From Oscillospiraceae bacterium (lineage in GTDB: Bacteria > Bacillota > Clostridia > Oscillospirales > Oscillospiraceae), in assembly GCA_017419715.1 (NCBI GenBank), contig JAFOKO010000067.1, forward strand, positions 1 to 41,896: a DNA stretch of 41,896 bases, in the 5' to 3' direction. The notes below the pieces were generated by a model. It was not told the origin of the DNA. It did not search any database and worked only from the letters and a program-made list of their open reading frames with translations. This document shows positions 38,124 through 41,896 of the stretch, piece after piece. Each line of letters opens with the position of its first letter. Position 1 is the first letter of the stretch. Made by a program: the position numbers and the translations under genes.

Positions 38124-39965
38124 TTATTCTACAGTAACGGATTTGGCAAGGTTGCGGGGCTTATCGACATCGCAACCGCGGAGCAGGGCCACATAGTAGG
38201 AGAAAATCTGCAGGGGAATAATGGTCAAGCTGGGCTGGAGCAGCGGATGGGTCTCCGGCACTGTAATCATCGCCGGAACGGTCTTTTTGAGTTCCTCGGC
38301 ATACTTCTCGACGGTCACACCGAACACATCGGCGCCGCGGGCGCGAACCTCTTTGATGTTGGAGACGGTCTTGTCAAAGAGCGCGTCCACCGTGGCAAGC
38401 GCCACAACCAGCGTGCCTTCTTCGATCAGCGAAATGGGACCGTGTTTGAGCTCGCCGGCGGCATAGGCCTCAGAATGGATATAGGCGATCTCCTTCAGCT
38501 TCAGGCTGCCCTCCTGGCAAATGGGGCAGTCCATATTCCGGCCGATATAGAAGGCGTCATGCACCTTGAAATACTGCTCTGCATAATAGCGGATCTGGGT
38601 CTTTTTGTCCTCCGTCAAGCAAAGGGCGATCTTCTGGTCCAGCACCATCAGCTCGTTGACCAGCGTGGTATAATCCTCGGCACAGATGGTCCCCAGCAGG
38701 TCTGCAATATACAGTGCGATCAGATAGATGACGGAGAGCTGGGTGGAGAAGGCCTTCGTGGTGGCAACGGCAATCTCGGGACCGGCCCAGGTGTAGAGCA
38801 CATCGTCCGCTTCCTTGGCGATGGCAGAGCCAACCACATTGACAATGGCCAAGGTCCTGGCCCCGTGGCGTTTGGCCTCCATCAAAGCGGCCTTGGTGTC
38901 GGCCGTTTCACCGGACTGGGAGATGATCAGCACCAAGGTATCTTTGCCCAGCACGGGGTCGGCATAGCGGAATTCCGAAGCCAAAACCGGCTCCACCGGG
39001 ATCCGGCAGGTCTTTTCCAGAATCAGCTTGCCCAGGCAACCCACATAATTGGAAGAGCCGCAAGCCACGATATAAATCTTCTTCAGACCGCTCAGATACT
39101 CCTTACTCATCTTGATATCATCCAGGACAACACGCCCATCCTTGATTCTGGGCGAAAGGGTCCCGCGGACAGCCTTGGGCTCCTCGTGGATCTCCTTGAG
39201 CATAAAGTGGTCGTAACCGCCCTTTTCCGCCGCGTCGATGTCCCATTCGATGGTCTCGGGCACCTTCTCCACGGGATCAAAGAAGGCGTCGTAGAAGCGG
39301 GCGTTGTCCTTGGTGAAGATGACAAAGTCGCCGTCGTTCAGATAGACGACCTTGCGGGTGTATTTGAGAATGGCGGGTACATCGGAAGCGATAAAGTTCT
39401 CTCCTTCTCCGAAGCCGAAGATCAGCGGACTTTCCTTCTTGACCGCGATCATCGTTCCGGGCAGGTCCTGGCAGAGAATGCCCAGGGCAAAGCTGCCCTC
39501 CAGCTGGCCGACTGCACGCCGAACTGCACGGGTAAAGTCCTGCAGCTTGTCGTAGTAATACTCAATCAGATTCGCTACGACCTCCGTGTCCGTCTCGGAA
39601 CGGAAGTGCTTGCCCTTGCGGACCAGCTCTTCCTTCAGCTTGATGTAGTTTTCAATGATGCCGTTGTGGACGACGGCGATCTTGCCGGCGTCCGCCATAT
39701 GGGGATGGCTGTTGACATCAGACGGTGCGCCATGGGTCGCCCAGCGGGTATGGCCGATGCCATAAGTGCCCTGCAGAGCGTTGCCGCCATCGATCAAACC
39801 ACTGAGGTTTGCCAGACGGCCCTTGGACTTGGCGACCTTCAATACGCCATCAGACATCACGCAAACGCCGGCTGAGTCATAGCCACGGTACTCAAGCTTG
39901 GACAGGCCGTCCAACAGGATGGGTGCCGCCTGGCGGTTTCCCAGATAGCCAACGATTCCACACAT
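38124..39965 (-). CDS. glmS: Glutamine--fructose-6-phosphate aminotransferase (isomerizing)
   Basis: 613 aa, full length. N-terminal glutaminase with the catalytic Cys2 (MCGIVGYLGNRQ), RWATHGAPSDVNSHPH and the GNN-type VHNGIIENY; two SIS sugar-isomerase domains, with IYIVACGSSNYVG, LIISQSGETADTKAALMEAK, AVATTKAFSTQLSVI, ELKHGPISLIEEGT and the C-terminal DKPRNLAKSVTVE. It makes glucosamine-6-phosphate for peptidoglycan and other amino sugars. ATG 39965 follows TAGGAGGCATAAAC. The upstream leader is only about 50 nt, too short for a glmS ribozyme. Confidence 0.97.
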   Translation of the reverse strand: MCGIVGYLGNRQAAPILLDGLSKLEYRGYDSAGVCVMSDGVLKVAKSKGRLANLSGLIDGGNALQGTYGIGHTRWATHGAPSDVNSHPHMADAGKIAVVHNGIIENYIKLKEELVRKGKHFRSETDTEVVANLIEYYYDKLQDFTRAVRRAVGQLEGSFALGILCQDLPGTMIAVKKESPLIFGFGEGENFIASDVPAILKYTRKVVYLNDGDFVIFTKDNARFYDAFFDPVEKVPETIEWDIDAAEKGGYDHFMLKEIHEEPKAVRGTLSPRIKDGRVVLDDIKMSKEYLSGLKKIYIVACGSSNYVGCLGKLILEKTCRIPVEPVLASEFRYADPVLGKDTLVLIISQSGETADTKAALMEAKRHGARTLAIVNVVGSAIAKEADDVLYTWAGPEIAVATTKAFSTQLSVIYLIALYIADLLGTICAEDYTTLVNELMVLDQKIALCLTEDKKTQIRYYAEQYFKVHDAFYIGRNMDCPICQEGSLKLKEIAYIHSEAYAAGELKHGPISLIEEGTLVVALATVDALFDKTVSNIKEVRARGADVFGVTVEKYAEELKKTVPAMITVPETHPLLQPSLTIIPLQIFSYYVALLRGCDVDKPRNLAKSVTVE

Positions 39966-40019
39966 ATGTTTATGCCTCCTAAATGATCTGTTTTTTTATT
40001 TGTCGATCAGTTTTCGCAT

Positions 40020-40048
40020 ATTATAGCACGCTACATCAAAAAATACAA
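40020..40048 (-). promoter_or_regulatory. Promoter of glmS
   Basis: Minus strand: TTGTAT (40048-40043), 17-bp spacer, perfect TATAAT (40025-40020). The -35 box lies within the last codons of the upstream dprA-like gene. Confidence 0.75.
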
Positions 40049-40953
40049 TCGGAATTTTTTGTTTCTTTTCCCAAAGGGATCCAGCGCGGTTCCAGGTCCT
40101 GCAGCGAACGGAGTTCATCCAGTTGGACCGGGCTTGCGCCAAGGGCAATCAGCGTGCTGCAACCCTCGCTGCCGTCGTCGTGGACGAAGAGCGGGCTCCA
40201 GCCCCGGCGCAAGTTCTCTTCAGAGCCGCTCCAGGTGCCTCCCGCCCGGTGGGACTGGGCCACCAGGGTCTTTTCCCCCAGCGCATGGATCAGCCGGTTC
40301 CGCTCCAACGCACGGTATCCGATCATGGGCAGGTGCCAGCCCCATTCGCAGAGATAGGCGATCCGTTCCGTCTCCGGCGTATGATCCTGCAGTCCGTCCG
40401 GCAGGACGGCCAGCACGGACCCGCCCGCGGCAAGGCAGGCGTTCTGGGCGGTCCGATCCGCACCCTGAGCGTTGCCGGACACCAAAACAAAGCCTTCCGC
40501 CGCCGCCAGCGCGCCGACCCGCTCCGCAAAGCGCTGTCCCGCCGGGCTCAGTTCCCGGCTGCCTACAAGGGCCACCGCCGGCCGGTGCAGCAGAGAAATA
40601 TCCCCTCGACAGAACAGCACCGCTGGGGCTGCATCCCCCAGACGGCGAAGCCGGGCGGGATAGACCTCAGAAATTCGGGTCAGGGCACGAATGCCCAGCT
40701 CAGCCGCCACGGAGAGATAACGCTGCAGTTCCTGTTCCCGCCCCAGAAGGGCGGCGATCCGGTCTGCAAAGTCCTCATCATAGCCCAGGGCCCGCAGATC
40801 AGCCGAGGTCAATGCTCGGTCCAGATCGTCTGCCTCCCCGGTCCTGGCCAGGACCCGGGTGCGGAGCGTCCGTAGCTGGGCAGGCGTCAGGGGCTTGCGT
40901 CCGTCGCCTAACTCGGCGCACAGCAGCAAAAAGCCCCGCTCCGAGGCGGTCAT
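40036..40953 (-). CDS. DprA/Smf-like protein, divergent
   Basis: 305 aa. An N-terminal helical part (about 1-110), then a Rossmann-type DprA domain: VALVGSRELSPAGQRFAERV, FVLVSGNAQGADRTAQNACL, GGSVLAVLPDGL, ALERNRLIHALGEKTLV, AGGTWSGSEENLRRGWSP. DprA binds single-stranded DNA and loads RecA. Compared with the classic form, the GID-xx-AH segment reads GADRTAQ, and the last part (SPLFVHDDGSEG) is of a variant type; the C-terminal winged helix of full DprA is missing. The start overlaps the helicase stop as ATGA, so the genes are coupled. Not sure it serves transformation; it may be a SLOG-fold relative with another role. Confidence 0.7.
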   Translation of the reverse strand: MTASERGFLLLCAELGDGRKPLTPAQLRTLRTRVLARTGEADDLDRALTSADLRALGYDEDFADRIAALLGREQELQRYLSVAAELGIRALTRISEVYPARLRRLGDAAPAVLFCRGDISLLHRPAVALVGSRELSPAGQRFAERVGALAAAEGFVLVSGNAQGADRTAQNACLAAGGSVLAVLPDGLQDHTPETERIAYLCEWGWHLPMIGYRALERNRLIHALGEKTLVAQSHRAGGTWSGSEENLRRGWSPLFVHDDGSEGCSTLIALGASPVQLDELRSLQDLEPRWIPLGKETKNSDCIF

Positions 40954-41896
40954 CTTCTCCGGCGGGAGACGGGAGCCGTCTGCCGCCGCTCAGCAGGAAC
41001 CAGTCCGGTTTCTGTGATGGTGACGGGCTGGATCGTGAAGTGACAGTATTTTGCGATCTCGTCCAGCTTGGCCTGCTCGGGGAAGCTGCCCACAACGGCA
41101 AAGCTCACACCCTTTTTCTTGGCTCGGCCGGTACGGCCGATGCGGTGGACATAATAGTCATTTTCCTGGGGAATATCGTAGTTGATGACGCAATCCACAT
41201 CGTCCACATCGATGCCGCGGGATGCTACATCTGTAGCGATCAGCACCGGCAGCTTGCCCTTGCGGAAGGACTTCATCGTCCGTTCCCGCTGGGTCTGAGG
41301 GATGTCTCCGTGGATGCAGTCGGCGTCCACGCCAACCCGGCGCAGATCGTCGGACAGGCGCTGGCACATGACCTTGGTGTTGCAGAAGATGATCACGCGC
41401 TCATAGTGCCCCAGATAGAGCAGCCAGCGCACCGCGTTGAGCTTTTCCAGGGCTGGAACGGTTACGGAATACTGATCGATGTCGGGCCGGTCTTCGGATT
41501 CCGGCTTGACGGTGATCTCCACCTCGTCGCGCTGATACATCCAGGAGACCGTCATGACCTCCTGGGACATGGTAGCGGAGAACAGGCCGAGATTTCTTCG
41601 GTTTTTGACCTTTTCCACGATGCCGGTCACATCCTTGAAGAAGCCCATATCCAGCATACGGTCCGCCTCATCCAAAATGACGGTCTGGATCTTGTCGAAG
41701 CGGATGGCGTGGTGCTTGTAGTGATCCATCAGACGGCCGGGGGTGGCGACCACGATCTGGGGCTTTTTCTTTAGCTGCTGCAGTTGTGGTTCCATCTTCT
41801 GCCCGCCGTAGAGCACAGCCACCCGGATATTCTCGTAGTGGGTCAGCAGGCCCCGGAGCTCGTCGCCGATCTGGAGGGCCAGCTCCCGGGTGGGAG
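40950..41896 (-). CDS. DEAD-box RNA helicase, 5' part cut by the window edge
   Basis: Partial: 314 codons plus stop in the window, with the N-terminal part (Q motif, Walker A) beyond 41896. Visible motifs: PTRELALQIG (Ia), VVATPGRLMD (Ib), VILDEADRMLDMGF (II, DEAD), LFSATMSQEV (III, SAT), RVIIFCNTKVMC (IV), VLIATDVASRGIDVDDVDCV (V) and YYVHRIGRTGRAKKKG (VI). A short basic tail (RRQTAPVSRRRR) ends it. ATP-dependent RNA unwinding, probably in ribosome assembly or mRNA turnover. It is translationally coupled to the DprA-like gene. Confidence 0.93.
   Translation of the reverse strand, partial: PTRELALQIGDELRGLLTHYENIRVAVLYGGQKMEPQLQQLKKKPQIVVATPGRLMDHYKHHAIRFDKIQTVILDEADRMLDMGFFKDVTGIVEKVKNRRNLGLFSATMSQEVMTVSWMYQRDEVEITVKPESEDRPDIDQYSVTVPALEKLNAVRWLLYLGHYERVIIFCNTKVMCQRLSDDLRRVGVDADCIHGDIPQTQRERTMKSFRKGKLPVLIATDVASRGIDVDDVDCVINYDIPQENDYYVHRIGRTGRAKKKGVSFAVVGSFPEQAKLDEIAKYCHFTIQPVTITETGLVPAERRQTAPVSRRRR

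Noticed and set aside
39966..40035. glmS ribozyme upstream of glmS
   Set aside because: The promoter leaves a leader of only about 50 nt, too short for the ribozyme, and its conserved core was not seen.

Overview
The window looks like a chromosomal segment of a high-GC Clostridia species, most likely Oscillospiraceae/Ruminococcaceae. This is an inference from gene content: a DnaD/DnaI-type primosome pair, HrcA/CIRCE heat-shock control, a YhbD-bactofilin operon, many sigma70/ECF-type sigma plus membrane anti-sigma pairs, RqcP, and strong Shine-Dalgarno sites. No rRNA genes or CRISPR arrays were seen. One tRNA gene, tRNA-Leu(CAG), is present.

Positions 1-6500 are an accessory scar next to that tRNA. 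The window opens on the 5' end of a class C-like group II intron (minus strand) sitting just after a perfect palindrome. Then come an orphan CARF/PD-(D/E)xK nuclease (DUF1887, Card1-like) with its own promoter, a decayed stretch, and a minus-strand run of small genes: a small hypothetical, a pseudogene with two in-frame stops, Nudix, GNAT, methyltransferase and ArsC/Spx-like. The scar ends with a 5'-truncated AAC(6')-like acetyltransferase and an N-terminally truncated tyrosine recombinase about 150 bp from the tRNA 3' end. This is what a degraded integrative element at a tRNA would leave.

Positions 6900-16400 are mostly core genes: rsmF-like and a PpiC-type foldase (minus); a dnaD - dnaI-like - DUF2087 operon (plus); then, convergently, a four-gene minus operon (AMP-ligase, membrane acetyltransferase, GT2, DUF5662) that looks like envelope lipid/glycan modification; and a YunG-like gene.

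Positions 16400-22450 hold two consecutive sigma factor / membrane-anchored anti-sigma-like operons. Their large extracellular parts share two homologous modules (a propeller-like module and a DUF3298/RsiV-like module) placed in opposite order in the two proteins.

Positions 22450-30940: a small YtxH-like protein, a phosphatase-GNAT fusion, class II fructose-bisphosphate aldolase, then a six-gene operon (YhbD-like regulator, bactofilin, small ORF, XRE regulator, small protein, ABC exporter) behind a promoter carrying three copies of an 11-bp palindrome, then htpG under a perfect CIRCE operator.

Positions 30950-41896 (all minus): a short membrane-protein operon (EEP hydrolase, DUF1294, hypothetical), cardiolipin synthase, RqcP, uvrA, a PH-domain protein with a canonical EF-hand loop at its C terminus, glmS, a DprA-like protein, and a DEAD-box helicase cut by the window edge.

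The most noteworthy items are the domain-permuted anti-sigma pair, the triple-operator YhbD/bactofilin/ABC operon, the orphan CARF nuclease with an altered active site, and the CIRCE-controlled htpG. Product names rest on motif recognition by eye; no database search was run.
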